A model generated the notes under the pieces. It saw only the letters and a list, made by a program, of their open reading frames with translations. It made no database searches and was not told where the DNA came from. Shown piece by piece: positions 17,957 through 25,579 of a stretch of 39,076 nt of DNA (the first letter of the stretch is position 1; every line of letters begins with the position of its first letter). This DNA comes from Candidatus Fermentibacterota bacterium. Lineage in GTDB: Bacteria; JAFGKV01. The stretch is taken from assembly GCA_030620115.1 (NCBI GenBank), contig JAUXFG010000014.1, forward strand, positions 1 to 39,076, in the 5' to 3' direction. The translations under genes and the position numbers were made by a program.

Positions 17957-19036
17957 CTAAGAATTCTCAGCAACGGAACGCAAGAGATCCACCATTTCTC
18001 TTCTCATTCTCTGAGCCGAGTAGAGCTCCTGTTGTTTCCTGCGGGCCGCCTTGCCCATTCGTACCCGGAGCTCCCGGGACTGGGCCATTCCGGCCAGCGC
18101 CTCTGCCAGCGCCTCCATGTCACCTGATGAGAAAAGGATTCCCACGTCAGGGGTTACCACTTCGGCCATGGATCCCACGTCGGTCGATATGATCGGAAGA
18201 CCCTCGGCCATGGCCTCGAGAACAGCCATTGAGAGCGTCTCTACGCCCCGTTCCGAGGGCAATACGAAAATGTCCGCCTGACGAAGTACCGAGCCCACCT
18301 CGGTGCACCACCCGAGCCACTGTACTCTCTCCGAGATTCCCAGGCGCTGTGCCTTTCCTCTGAGCTCCTCCTCGTGATCCCCCTTTCCAGCAATACAAAG
18401 ACGCAGGTTGGGGACCCGATCCTTCACCCGAGCCAAAGCCTCCAGGAGAAGATCTACTCTCTTGTCGCGACGCAGAACACCGATGAAAACTCCAACAACC
18501 TCTTCTCGCTCGGACTTATCTGTGGAGACTCCGTCTCCATCAGGAACGCCATTGTACACGACGGCGATCTTCTGCTCCGGAATACCCAGCCGCCCAAGAA
18601 GTTCCTTCTGTGTTTCTGAGACAGCTACGAAAAAATCCGCCAGACCCAGAGTTGCCCGATCCCACCATGGCAAAGACCCGCCCTCGGGGCTGGAATGGAT
18701 GGCATGGATGACGCGGCCGCCCGCCAAAGCGCCCACCAGCCGGGAAAGGATCGCGGCGTTCCTTTCATTGATTGAGAAGACAATATGCGGTCGCCAGGCT
18801 ACTGCTTGCACGATCAGGCGAATGGCCCCAAAAGGATCGAGTCTCCATCGAAAGAGACCGGGCGCCACGGTCGCGCCATCAGGCCTGAGGGCTTCCCCCA
18901 GTGGACCCAGCTCCCGGAGGAAGACGATCCTGGTCTCCCAGACGGATGCGTCGAGAGAGGGCATCCATAGGGAAAGCTGACGAATCGCACCATTGTACGC
19001 ACCGGAGTTCAGAATAACCAGAAGGCGCAGTCTCAT
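17957..19036 (-). CDS. GT4-family glycosyltransferase, first gene of the glycan run
   Basis: This 359-residue protein has the GT-B layout. VVYNGVPDGDGV lies at the domain junction, followed by GVFIGVLRRDKRVDLLLEAL and FVLPSERGVETLSMAVLEAM with an intact E-x7-E. The N-terminal domain includes ILNSGAYNGAIRQLSLW, typical of GT4 acceptor domains. The substrate cannot be read from sequence. It is the most upstream gene of the minus-strand cluster that runs down to mutL. The 146 bases before it separate it from the DUF362 gene and contain a hairpin repeat, so the promoter of the cluster may lie there. A GAGAG sequence precedes the ATG. Confidence 0.87.
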   Translation of the reverse strand: MRLRLLVILNSGAYNGAIRQLSLWMPSLDASVWETRIVFLRELGPLGEALRPDGATVAPGLFRWRLDPFGAIRLIVQAVAWRPHIVFSINERNAAILSRLVGALAGGRVIHAIHSSPEGGSLPWWDRATLGLADFFVAVSETQKELLGRLGIPEQKIAVVYNGVPDGDGVSTDKSEREEVVGVFIGVLRRDKRVDLLLEALARVKDRVPNLRLCIAGKGDHEEELRGKAQRLGISERVQWLGWCTEVGSVLRQADIFVLPSERGVETLSMAVLEAMAEGLPIISTDVGSMAEVVTPDVGILFSSGDMEALAEALAGMAQSRELRVRMGKAARRKQQELYSAQRMRREMVDLLRSVAENS

Positions 19037-19090
19037 AGAAACACGCTCTCACGTAGGGAAATCGTCACATGCCAATAGATCCGGGTTAAC

Positions 19091-19128
19091 TCCTCCCCCT
19101 TTTTCAAAGGGGGATTGAGGGGGATTTC
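19091..19128 (-). repeat. Hairpin repeat CCCCCTTT / AAAGGGGG
   Basis: Stem CCCCCTTT (19095-19102) pairs with AAAGGGGG (19106-19113), and GATTGAGGGGGATTT follows. This is a common intergenic repeat form in bacteria. It lies 70-90 bases downstream of the DUF362 stop in the direction of transcription, so it could help end that transcript, though the uridine tract is poor. Confidence 0.5.
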
Positions 19129-19182
19129 CACGATACTACCTGCGTCTAGTGAAAAGCTACGAGAATTGCAAAGGAATGCGGG

Positions 19183-20301
19183 CTACTCCCCTCCAAGATG
19201 CCCTTGCGATTCGTACTGAGAAAAAAGCTGACCCCATCCCGTCTCTCTCTTCCACTGTTGGTAGATCTTTTTCTCCTTGAGAGGCCAATGCAGATAGTCA
19301 TGATTGAACTCGGAAACAAAGATGGGAATCGCCACCAGCGGCGTGCGAAAAATAAGCTTCTGGAGCACCCGTGTCGGACCGTACCAGGAAAGCCATCCGA
19401 GGAATCTGTGAAATGACCGCCCCACGGAGAATTCCCAGTTCTCTCCGGAGATATCATCGCCCACCACCTCGATATCCCGGGGATCACCACATCCAAGCCC
19501 ATGTTGATGCGCAAGATTGATGTACTTGATGCTCAAAGGATCCATGCCCATCAGCTTCGCGGCAACGGCATCAATGGCCACCTGATCCTTGCTGGCCAGG
19601 ATCATATTCTTGACCACCGGCGTCATGGTCCGTGGCCCTGGGCCGTTGCCGGCCGTGGTGCCGTCCATAACCGCGAAGATACCCGAATGGATCTCCTTCT
19701 GTATTGCCAGGAGATCAACCAGTGTCTCGTGTATCCACGAATGCGTGTAATGGCGGAATGTGCTGAGCAACCCACCAAAGGCGTTCTTCATCGCGCCGGT
19801 GGTAGTGGTATAGATATGGCATTTCACTGTCGGCAAATGAACGATATTCTTGCCGAAGAAGTACTCGGGTATCCTGATCCCGTCGGGGTAGATGTGGTCA
19901 AGCGCAAGCATCTTGGCTTTGGGTTCGAACGGGATCCACTTCATATCGGATTTCTTGAAATTGTAGAGCACGGGAATATCGTAATGCTTGAATATGGGCA
20001 CGTAGAGATTCAGATCTTCACCTTTGAAGGCATTGATCACCACCGTCTTGTTCTGAACGCATACAATCTCATTGAGGCCATGAGCCCTGAGGGAGCGAAT
20101 CGTACCCTCGAGCTGCCACGGCGTAGTATTGGCGCTGGGAAACGGGTAATGCCATGAGATATTGTCTTTGAGAATGGTAGGCGCACTCTGATCAAGCGCC
20201 CCTTGGATACCCGCCAGATCTAACAGCTTTTCGTAATCGGTAAGCGCCTTATTGGGACTCGTTCTCAAGACCGCAACAACAGATTTTCTTGTCACACCCA
20301 T
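19183..20301 (-). CDS. DUF362-domain protein
   Basis: This 372-residue protein matches the DUF362 pattern. FGKNIVHLPTVKCHIYT (149-165) is followed by GAMKNAFGGL (169-178), then a GNGPGP loop (218-223) and DQVAIDAVAAKLMGMDP (239-255). DUF362 proteins are uncharacterised, and many carry an added 4Fe-4S ferredoxin segment. None is seen here: there is no CxxCxxC cluster. The start has AGGAGG 5 bases upstream. It is flanked by repeat-rich spacers on both sides, so it is probably transcribed alone. A function cannot be given. Confidence 0.8.
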   Translation of the reverse strand: MGVTRKSVVAVLRTSPNKALTDYEKLLDLAGIQGALDQSAPTILKDNISWHYPFPSANTTPWQLEGTIRSLRAHGLNEIVCVQNKTVVINAFKGEDLNLYVPIFKHYDIPVLYNFKKSDMKWIPFEPKAKMLALDHIYPDGIRIPEYFFGKNIVHLPTVKCHIYTTTTGAMKNAFGGLLSTFRHYTHSWIHETLVDLLAIQKEIHSGIFAVMDGTTAGNGPGPRTMTPVVKNMILASKDQVAIDAVAAKLMGMDPLSIKYINLAHQHGLGCGDPRDIEVVGDDISGENWEFSVGRSFHRFLGWLSWYGPTRVLQKLIFRTPLVAIPIFVSEFNHDYLHWPLKEKKIYQQWKRETGWGQLFSQYESQGHLGGE

Positions 20302-20396
20302 TCCGCCTCCTCTTGGATTCCAGAGTCTTCAGTTTCTTCTTCTCTTTTCCGAGCATTCAACCTATTAGCCATCAGCTCCCCCTCCTCTTTTCCCCC

Positions 20397-20430
20397 AGAT
20401 TCTTCAGTCACTCCGCTCCCTCAGAATGAC
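20397..20430 (-). repeat. 34-base dispersed repeat, copy 2 (reverse)
   Basis: Read on the minus strand it starts GTCATTCTGAG and ends CTGAAGAATCT. It faces copy 3 at 20463-20496 across 32 bases, so together they can form a large imperfect hairpin. Confidence 0.75.
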
Positions 20431-20462
20431 ACGCATTGACATATCCAACGTCAAGCATCCCT

Positions 20463-20496
20463 GTCATTCTGAGCGACTGCAAGAAGCGAAGAATCT
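20463..20496 (+). repeat. 34-base dispersed repeat, copy 3
   Basis: It starts GTCATTCTGAG and ends CGAAGAATCT. The similarity to copy 4 (22999-23032) continues rightward through CTCC and a four-heptad block into ATCTTCT, so these two belong to a composite repeat of roughly 100 bases. Confidence 0.8.
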
Positions 20497-20522
20497 CTCC
20501 TTCCTCCTTGTTCCGTCATCTG

Positions 20523-20550
20523 AACGCTCAGCGCTGAACGCTGTACGCTA
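20523..20550 (+). repeat. Four-heptad block of the AACGCTG type
   Basis: The block reads AACGCTC, AGCGCTG, AACGCTG, TACGCTA. The matching block at 23059-23086 has the same length and flanks but a different order of variant heptads. It ends 25 bases before the stop of the GroES-like gene. Confidence 0.7.
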
Positions 20551-20574
20551 TCTTCTCCCCATTTCCCCATTTCT

Positions 20575-20940
20575 TCAAATCTTATCCCGAAGCAGCACCA
20601 GAATCGCCGATTGAGGAACTACCAGATATCCCTTGCCTTCGATACGAATCTCCACCGCCGGCTTTCGGAGAAAGACCGCATAGTCGCCTTGGCGCGCCTG
20701 CATGGGAACATGTCTTGTGCTTGGCTCCGAACTCCGCCATGGTTCATTCTCCACCGACGAGGGGTCAGGAAGCGAGAGCCCAGGCCCCACTTCGATCACG
20801 GTGCCGCCAATCACCGTTGTTTTCTCCGTCGCCGGCCGGGGAAGATAGAGCCCCACTTCGGTTCGCTCCTCACCCTTATCGGGGTCGATCAATACCCTAT
20901 CCCCTACAATCTCGATCTGTCGGTCCGAACCCAATATCAT
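20575..20940 (-). CDS. GroES (Cpn10)-like co-chaperonin, orphan and enlarged
   Basis: The Cpn10 landmarks are present over 121 residues: IVGDRVLIDPDKGEE (11-25), a mobile-loop segment TEVGLYLP (27-34), GGTVIEVGPG (45-54), and the C-terminal VEIRIEGKGYLVVPQSAILVLL (96-117). In GroES these make a heptameric lid for GroEL. The usual length is about 95-100 residues; the extra roughly 25 lie at about 57-82, rich in Pro, Ser and Glu, in the part that forms the roof of the lid. There is no groEL next to it. It may be a second co-chaperonin or a GroES-fold protein with another partner. GGGAGGAG lies close upstream of the ATG. Confidence 0.8.
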   Translation of the reverse strand: MILGSDRQIEIVGDRVLIDPDKGEERTEVGLYLPRPATEKTTVIGGTVIEVGPGLSLPDPSSVENEPWRSSEPSTRHVPMQARQGDYAVFLRKPAVEIRIEGKGYLVVPQSAILVLLRDKI

Positions 20941-21168
20941 CTGGCTCCTCCCTCATAGAAGGCGCATGGTCCTCTATCATCCCCCGTGAAAGCTATGGGG
21001 TGGCCTCTTTAATTCATCCGAAGATCGCCCGTGGACCATCTGTTGTCCAGCCCGTCGACCACAAGAAGCGAAGAATCTCTCTCTGGTCGTAATCCCTTTC
21101 CCTACAATTCCCTATCCCCATCTCCCCTCTCCTCCTGCCCAACAGCTCAACCGCTTATCAACTACCCC

Positions 21169-21183
21169 GTTCGATGTTCGATG
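21169..21183 (+). repeat. GTTCGAT heptad pair
   Basis: Two exact tandem GTTCGAT units (21169-21175 and 21176-21182). The same unit, in another phase, recurs at 21338-21358. Confidence 0.55.
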
Positions 21184-21317
21184 TTTCTCGAGAGAGCCCT
21201 CAGCCGTCACCCGGAGAAATACTGCATCTCTGGAGGGACGCGCTCCGTCGCGTCCGTCGTATCGAGCGCCAACGACTACGACGAATCATGCCCTTCCATC
21301 ATCCTCACTTCAACGTT

Positions 21318-21333
21318 TCCGCCAGCTGGCGGA
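21318..21333. repeat. Palindrome TCCGCCAGCTGGCGGA, copy 1
   Basis: A perfect 16-base palindrome identical to the one at 22640-22655. Both are intergenic and both are followed by GAT-like sequence (TTGAATG or TCGAGGAG). Confidence 0.65.
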
Positions 21334-21337
21334 TTGA

Positions 21338-21358
21338 ATGTTCGATGTTCGATGTTCA
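21338..21358 (+). repeat. ATGTTCG heptad triplet
   Basis: Three tandem heptads read ATGTTCG, ATGTTCG, ATGTTCA. They start 4 bases after the palindrome at 21318-21333. Confidence 0.6.
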
Positions 21359-21367
21359 TTCCTGCAA

Positions 21368-21418
21368 TCCAGCATTCCCCCAATCCCCCATTCCAGCAAT
21401 TCAGCAATCCCCCAACTC
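21368..21418 (+). repeat. Heptad block CCCCCAA/TCCCCCA/CAGCAAT
   Basis: The segment is built from 7-base phrases such as CCCCCAA, TCCCCCA, TTCCAGC and CAATCCC. It overlaps the last codons and stop of the dcyD gene, so the final residues of that protein are encoded by repeat sequence. Confidence 0.5.
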
Positions 21419-22393
21419 CTCCGCATATCCAAAGAGCGCAGGCGGCCCACCGGTGTGCCAGAATAGAACTGTCTCTCCTCGCGAAAACCTCTTATGGTGG
21501 ATGAGGTCAATAAGAGCGCCCATAGCCCTGCCCGTGTACACCGGATCCAGTAGTAGCCCTTCACTTCGTGCGGTGAGTGTGATGGCCTCTCGTTCAAGAG
21601 CACCAAGCACACCATAGCCGCCTCCAAGATAGTCGTAGTTGATGACGAAATCCTCCGGTGAGAACTCCATGGCAAGACCGAGACGAGCAGCCGTCTTGTT
21701 GCTGAGGTTGCTCAGGTGCACCTGATACGGCACGTCGCTCCGTTCTCCCTTGTCAATACTGATCCCTAATATTGAGCCTTCATAGCCGGTCAAGGCGGCT
21801 CCGACCATGAGACCCGCCTGTGTGCCGCCGGAGCTGGAGGCAAACACGATATGATCTACACTGATGGCTTCCCGGCGAAGCTGATCCATGAGCTCTTCCA
21901 TGGCGACCACGTATCCAGTGGCTCCTATGGCGTTCGATCCTCCGTACGGGATCACATAGGGCCGGCGCTCCGCTTCCCGGAGCCGGGCCGCCACCTCATC
22001 AAGGCGCTCTCCCCGCCGATCCCGTGCGCTCCAATGGATGGCGGCACCCAGGAGGCCATCCAACAGGAGGTTTCCATTCGGTACCTCGGGCGGCTCACCA
22101 CCAAGGATGAGCTCACAACGCAATCCCACATGTGCCGCGGCAGCCGCCGTTTGCCGGCAGTGGTTTGACTGAGCCGCACCTGCGGTGAGCACGGTATCGG
22201 CGCCTCGACGGAGGGCGTCCGCGATCAGGAATTCGAGCTTGCGGGTCTTGTTCCCACCAAACGCAAGCCCGGTCTGATCATCCCGTTTGACAAGGATACG
22301 CGGTCCACCCAGGAACTTGGATAACCGTTCCATCTTCTCGATGGGGGTTGGCAATTGCGCCAATCGGACACGTTCGTCTCTCCAGTGGTGCAT
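21401..22393 (-). CDS. dcyD: D-cysteine desulfhydrase / ACC deaminase family PLP enzyme
   Basis: This 330-residue fold-type II PLP enzyme has the cofactor lysine at Lys49 in GGNKTRKLEF and a substrate loop AGAAQSNHCRQTAAAAA (71-87). SSSGGTQAGLM forms a phosphate-binding loop, and FWHTGGPPALFGY is near the end. In this family SNHxRQ favours D-cysteine desulfhydrase (D-cysteine to pyruvate, sulfide and ammonia), while 1-aminocyclopropane-1-carboxylate deaminase is the main alternative. I lean to the former without certainty. The last few codons (GDC) fall in a repeat block. The gene stands apart from its neighbours by 460 and about 1000 bases and faces away from fusA. Confidence 0.82.
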   Translation of the reverse strand: MHHWRDERVRLAQLPTPIEKMERLSKFLGGPRILVKRDDQTGLAFGGNKTRKLEFLIADALRRGADTVLTAGAAQSNHCRQTAAAAAHVGLRCELILGGEPPEVPNGNLLLDGLLGAAIHWSARDRRGERLDEVAARLREAERRPYVIPYGGSNAIGATGYVVAMEELMDQLRREAISVDHIVFASSSGGTQAGLMVGAALTGYEGSILGISIDKGERSDVPYQVHLSNLSNKTAARLGLAMEFSPEDFVINYDYLGGGYGVLGALEREAITLTARSEGLLLDPVYTGRAMGALIDLIHHKRFSRGETVLFWHTGGPPALFGYAEELGDC

Positions 22394-22580
22394 GATGATA
22401 CCTGCGTCCCAGTCTTGGGCATCTTAATAAATCCGGCCATGCGATCTGAATGGCACTTCCCGGTCATTGTCCGGATTCGAGCAGCGCACTCAAGAAACCC
22501 AAGACACCCGCGCCTCGCAATTGATCTTGCCCGCACTTCTCACCGGACTTCGTCGCAAAGCGGTGCTGTTGGCTGTGGCT

Positions 22581-22610
22581 GTCCCGCATCCAACGCTTTG
22601 GGTGCGGGAC
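22581..22610 (+). repeat. Hairpin GTCCCGCATCC / GGGTGCGGGAC
   Basis: Ten of eleven bases of the two arms pair across an 8-base loop. It is the first of a group of hairpins in the dcyD-fusA gap. Confidence 0.55.
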
Positions 22611-22639
22611 GACCGAGGACCCCGCAGGCGTATCCCCTG

Positions 22640-22655
22640 TCCGCCAGCTGGCGGA
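22640..22655. repeat. Palindrome TCCGCCAGCTGGCGGA, copy 2
   Basis: A perfect 16-base palindrome identical to 21318-21333. It is followed by GAGTCCGAAGAAGCGTAACG, part of which recurs near 26109-26124 as TCCAAAGAAGCGTAAC. Confidence 0.65.
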
Positions 22656-22684
22656 TCGAGGAGTCCGAAGAAGCGTAACGAAGT

Positions 22685-22701
22685 CCCGCGGCGGACGCGG
22701 G
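22685..22701 (+). repeat. Hairpin CCCGCG-GCGGA-CGCGGG
   Basis: A six-base perfect stem with a five-base loop, flanked by AAGT and ATGAGAAATG. No T-run follows. Confidence 0.5.
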
Positions 22702-22786
22702 ATGAGAAATGCGGGTTAGCATGTTCCAGCACGCATCTCGGCTGGTTCCGCGATCAGTGGGCCAATTCAGTGGGGCAGGTCAGTGG

Positions 22787-22806
22787 CGCAGGCGTCTCTG
22801 CCTGCG
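22787..22806 (+). repeat. Hairpin CGCAGGC-GTCTCT-GCCTGCG
   Basis: A perfect seven-base stem with a six-base loop. It is of the (G)CAGGCGTCT-GCCTG(C) intergenic hairpin type seen in many bacteria. Confidence 0.55.
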
Positions 22807-22998
22807 TTTCCCCCCTGCCTGCCATTCTATCCCCTGCCTGCCATCTCGAGGAGGACCCTCCTCATCCCCCCAGCTTCGTCTCGAGCTTTGTCCCGAACTT
22901 CCCCCATCTCTTCTCCCCAAAACCTCGTCGGGAACCTTGTCGGGAGCTTCGTCGTATCTGTCATTCTCCCCTCACCGGCTCATCCGTCCACCACCCCT

Positions 22999-23032
22999 GT
23001 CATTCTGAGCGACCGCACGGAGCGAAGAATCT
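22999..23032 (+). repeat. 34-base dispersed repeat, copy 4
   Basis: It starts GTCATTCTGAG and ends CGAAGAATCT. It is the left part of a composite repeat shared with 20463-20560. Confidence 0.8.
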
Positions 23033-23058
23033 CTCCTTAGTCCCGGGTCCATCATCTC

Positions 23059-23086
23059 AACGCTGAACGCTGAACGCTCAACGCTA
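23059..23086 (+). repeat. Four-heptad block of the AACGCTG type
   Basis: The block reads AACGCTG, AACGCTG, AACGCTC, AACGCTA. It is followed by TCTTCT as in the partner block at 20523-20550. Confidence 0.7.
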
Positions 23087-23117
23087 TCTTCTTCCCAATC
23101 CTCCAATCTCTTTCAGG

Positions 23118-23138
23118 CTGATAGCAGACAGCTGATGG
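23118..23138 (+). repeat. GCTGATA heptad triplet
   Basis: Three heptads read GCTGATA, GCAGACA, GCTGATG. A reverse-strand pair of the same type (TATTAGC, CATCAGC) lies at about 20363-20376. Confidence 0.5.
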
Positions 23139-23263
23139 CGAAAAGCTCCTCCACATTCATCTTGATTTTTCCCAACGGACGTGTAATCTGCGCCGGCCGC
23201 AGTGGCGGGGATGTATAGACAGACGTAAGGGGTCGCAGGCTATCAAATACCTCATGCACCCTC

Positions 23264-23364
23264 GAATGGTTACAAGGTTCAGAATTGTGAGGTGAACCTA
23301 CAACCTCTGAACCCTGAACCCCTGAACCTCCGAACCCTGAACCCCGAACCCATGAACGGTTACA
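23264..23364 (+). repeat. GAACCCT array flanked by GAA(T/C)GGTTACA direct repeats
   Basis: The array is made of 7-8 base units such as TGAACCC and CGAACCC (23303-23353). It is flanked by GAATGGTTACA (23264-23274) and GAACGGTTACA (23354-23364), direct repeats matching in 10 of 11 bases. It ends 26 bases before the fusA ATG. An open frame through the array (reading LNPEP repeats) joins fusA but is not part of the protein. Confidence 0.7.
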
Positions 23365-23390
23365 GAAAAACGACAGACAAGGGAGGCCCC

Positions 23391-25481
23391 ATGGCCCGGA
23401 ATACGAAGATCAACCATGTCCGCAATATCGGACTCATGGCTCATATAGACGCGGGGAAAACAACAATCACTGAACGTATGCTCTTTTTCACCGGCAAGAG
23501 CCATAAGATAGGTGAGGTCCACGACGGACAGGCCACCATGGATTGGATGATTCAGGAGCGCGAACGTGGTATTACCATCACATCCGCTGCCACCACCGCC
23601 TATTGGAGAGATCACAAGATCAACATCATCGATACTCCAGGTCATGTGGATTTCACTGCCGAGGTGGAGCGATCGCTCCGCGTTTTGGACGGCAGCGTGG
23701 TGCTCTTCTGCGCGGTAGGTGGTGTGCAGCCCCAATCGGAGGCCGTGTGGCGCCAAGCGGAGAAGTACCGCGTGCCCCGGATCGCCTTCATCAACAAGAT
23801 GGACAGAGCAGGCGCCGATTTCCATGGCGTGGTTGAGGAAATCAACGAGGAACTTGGGGCCAATGCAGTGCCAGTGGTCATCCCCATCGGCAGCGAAGCT
23901 GATTTCCGGGGGATCATCGACCTCGTGGACATGAAGGCCATCTACTATGACGATTCCGACCAGGGCATCCTTCTGCGTGAGGAATCGATACCGGAGGAGA
24001 TGATCGAGAGAGCCCACGAAGCCGAAGCAATCATGATCGAGCGCACCAGCGAGCAAGACGACACACTCATGGAGAAATTCATCAACGGGGAAGTCCCGGA
24101 ACGCCATGAACTCGTCGCGGCTCTTCGGAAGGCCACAATCAATGGGCGCATTACCCCCGTGCTCTGCGGGGCGGCGTTCAAGAACAAGGGTGTACGCCGG
24201 CTGCTCAACGCCATAGTCGACTACCTCCCCTCTCCCGCAGATCTACCCCCGGTAATCGGCACGCATGATCGCGCAAACCAGAAGATCATTCACAAGCCGG
24301 CAGACACCTCGCCACTGGCGGCTCTGGCATTCAAGATTCAAACTGACAAACACATGGGCAAGCTGACATATGTCCGTGTCTACTCGGGCATTCTCGGAGC
24401 CGGCCAAGTTGTATACAACTCGAACCGTGAGAAGAAGCAGCGAATCGGACGGCTCTTCGAGATGCACGCAGACAGGCGCAACCCCGTACAAGTGCTCCAC
24501 GCCGGCGATGTCGGCGCAGTGGTGGGACTTGCCGATACCCGTACCGGGGACACGATATGCAGTGAGCAACACCCCATAATCCTTGAATCCATCGACTTCC
24601 CTGTTCCGGTGATTGGTGTTGCCATGGTGTCTGAAAGCCGGCCCGAGCGCGAGAAACTCGGGAGAGCTCTTATGCGACTCGCTGATGAAGACCCCACATT
24701 CACGGTGAGCACCAACGCGGAGACGGGCGAGGTGATCGTCTCGGGCATGGGGGAGCTACACCTCGAGATCATCATCGACCGGCTCAAACGCGAGTTTGCG
24801 GTCGATGTTCTGGTCTCACCGCCGCAGGTCGCGTACCGCGAGACCATCATGCAATCAATCGAGCATGAGTATAAACACGTAAAACAAACCGGGGGGCATG
24901 GCCAATACGCACACATGGTTTTCAGAATCGAACCCGGTGAATCAGGGTCCGGGCTGCAGTTCGAGAACCGCGTGGTGGGAGGAAGGATACCTCGGGAGTA
25001 CATCCCCGCAATAAAACGCGGGATGGTGGAGGCCATGGCCAAGGGCCCTTATGCGGGCTTCCCCATGGTCGATATCAAAGTGACGGTTCTGGATGGCTCG
25101 GCCCACGATGTTGACTCCTCCGAGCACGCCTTCCGTACATGTGGCTCCATGGGCTTCCGCGAGGCGGCCAGGAAAGCGGGGCTCGAACTCCTGGAACCCA
25201 TCATGTGTGTAGAGGTTGCATGCTCTGAGGACTGCACCGGCGCCATCGCGGGGAGCTTCTATTCAAAACGGGGTAAAATCGTGCAGATGGAATCAAAGGG
25301 GAAAATAAGTCTGATTACCGCGCTGGTACCCTTGGGTGAGATGTTCGGTTATGCCTCGGAACTCCGCAATCTGACCAGCGGTCGCGGGGAGTTCACCATG
25401 CTCTTCGAACGATACCAAGCAGTCCCCTACGAACTCGCCGAGGACATCGTCAAAGCCCGACGCACGCCCGGGAAAGGTTAA
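23391..25481 (+). CDS. fusA: Translation elongation factor G
   Basis: EF-G is the GTPase that drives ribosomal translocation. G-domain motifs are AHIDAGKTT (17-25), the effector segment [11 protein letters not shown] (59-69), DTPGHVDF (81-88) and NKMD (135-138). Domains II-V follow to the usual length of 696 residues. The ATG at 23391 has GGGAGG 4 bases upstream and matches the normal N-terminus, so the 33 residues that could be read upstream are repeat sequence and not protein. The gene lies alone, away from any str operon (rpsL-rpsG-tuf). The phrase [12 protein letters not shown] in the G domain suggests a divergent or second EF-G type, which is an inference. No paralogue is in the window for comparison. 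Confidence 0.95.
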   Translation: MARNTKINHVRNIGLMAHIDAGKTTITERMLFFTGKSHKIGEVHDGQATMDWMIQERERGITITSAATTAYWRDHKINIIDTPGHVDFTAEVERSLRVLDGSVVLFCAVGGVQPQSEAVWRQAEKYRVPRIAFINKMDRAGADFHGVVEEINEELGANAVPVVIPIGSEADFRGIIDLVDMKAIYYDDSDQGILLREESIPEEMIERAHEAEAIMIERTSEQDDTLMEKFINGEVPERHELVAALRKATINGRITPVLCGAAFKNKGVRRLLNAIVDYLPSPADLPPVIGTHDRANQKIIHKPADTSPLAALAFKIQTDKHMGKLTYVRVYSGILGAGQVVYNSNREKKQRIGRLFEMHADRRNPVQVLHAGDVGAVVGLADTRTGDTICSEQHPIILESIDFPVPVIGVAMVSESRPEREKLGRALMRLADEDPTFTVSTNAETGEVIVSGMGELHLEIIIDRLKREFAVDVLVSPPQVAYRETIMQSIEHEYKHVKQTGGHGQYAHMVFRIEPGESGSGLQFENRVVGGRIPREYIPAIKRGMVEAMAKGPYAGFPMVDIKVTVLDGSAHDVDSSEHAFRTCGSMGFREAARKAGLELLEPIMCVEVACSEDCTGAIAGSFYSKRGKIVQMESKGKISLITALVPLGEMFGYASELRNLTSGRGEFTMLFERYQAVPYELAEDIVKARRTPGKG

Positions 25482-25579
25482 GGTTTCGCGCAAGAATAAG
25501 CTACATCGAGTCCCTGGAAAAGAGAGCGGGTTAGTCCAATCAATGATGTGACGAATAACGACTCTGACACCGCAGGGGA

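Larger units (their letters stand above)
20941..21400. other. Repeat-bearing spacer between GroES-like and dcyD genes
   Basis: No gene is supported. The spacer contains a half copy of the 34-base repeat (3' half, about 21062-21078), two GTTCGAT heptad blocks, a TCCGCCAGCTGGCGGA palindrome, and a CAGCAAT/CCCCCAA heptad block that runs into the end of the dcyD gene. Confidence 0.65.
22394..23390. other. Long structured intergenic region between dcyD and fusA
   Basis: This stretch of nearly 1 kb lies between divergent genes and has no supported coding sequence. It contains at least four hairpins or palindromes (22581-22806), a copy of the 34-base repeat (22999-23032), AACGCTG heptads (23059-23086), GCTGATA heptads (23118-23138), and a GAACCCT array directly before fusA (23275-23353). 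The middle (22830-22980) is pyrimidine-rich on the plus strand with no gene seen. Confidence 0.65.

Noticed and set aside
23292-23390. N-terminal extension of EF-G reading [12 protein letters not shown]-type repeats
   Set aside because: It is translation of the GAACCCT array; the ATG at 23391 has a good ribosome site and the canonical EF-G start.
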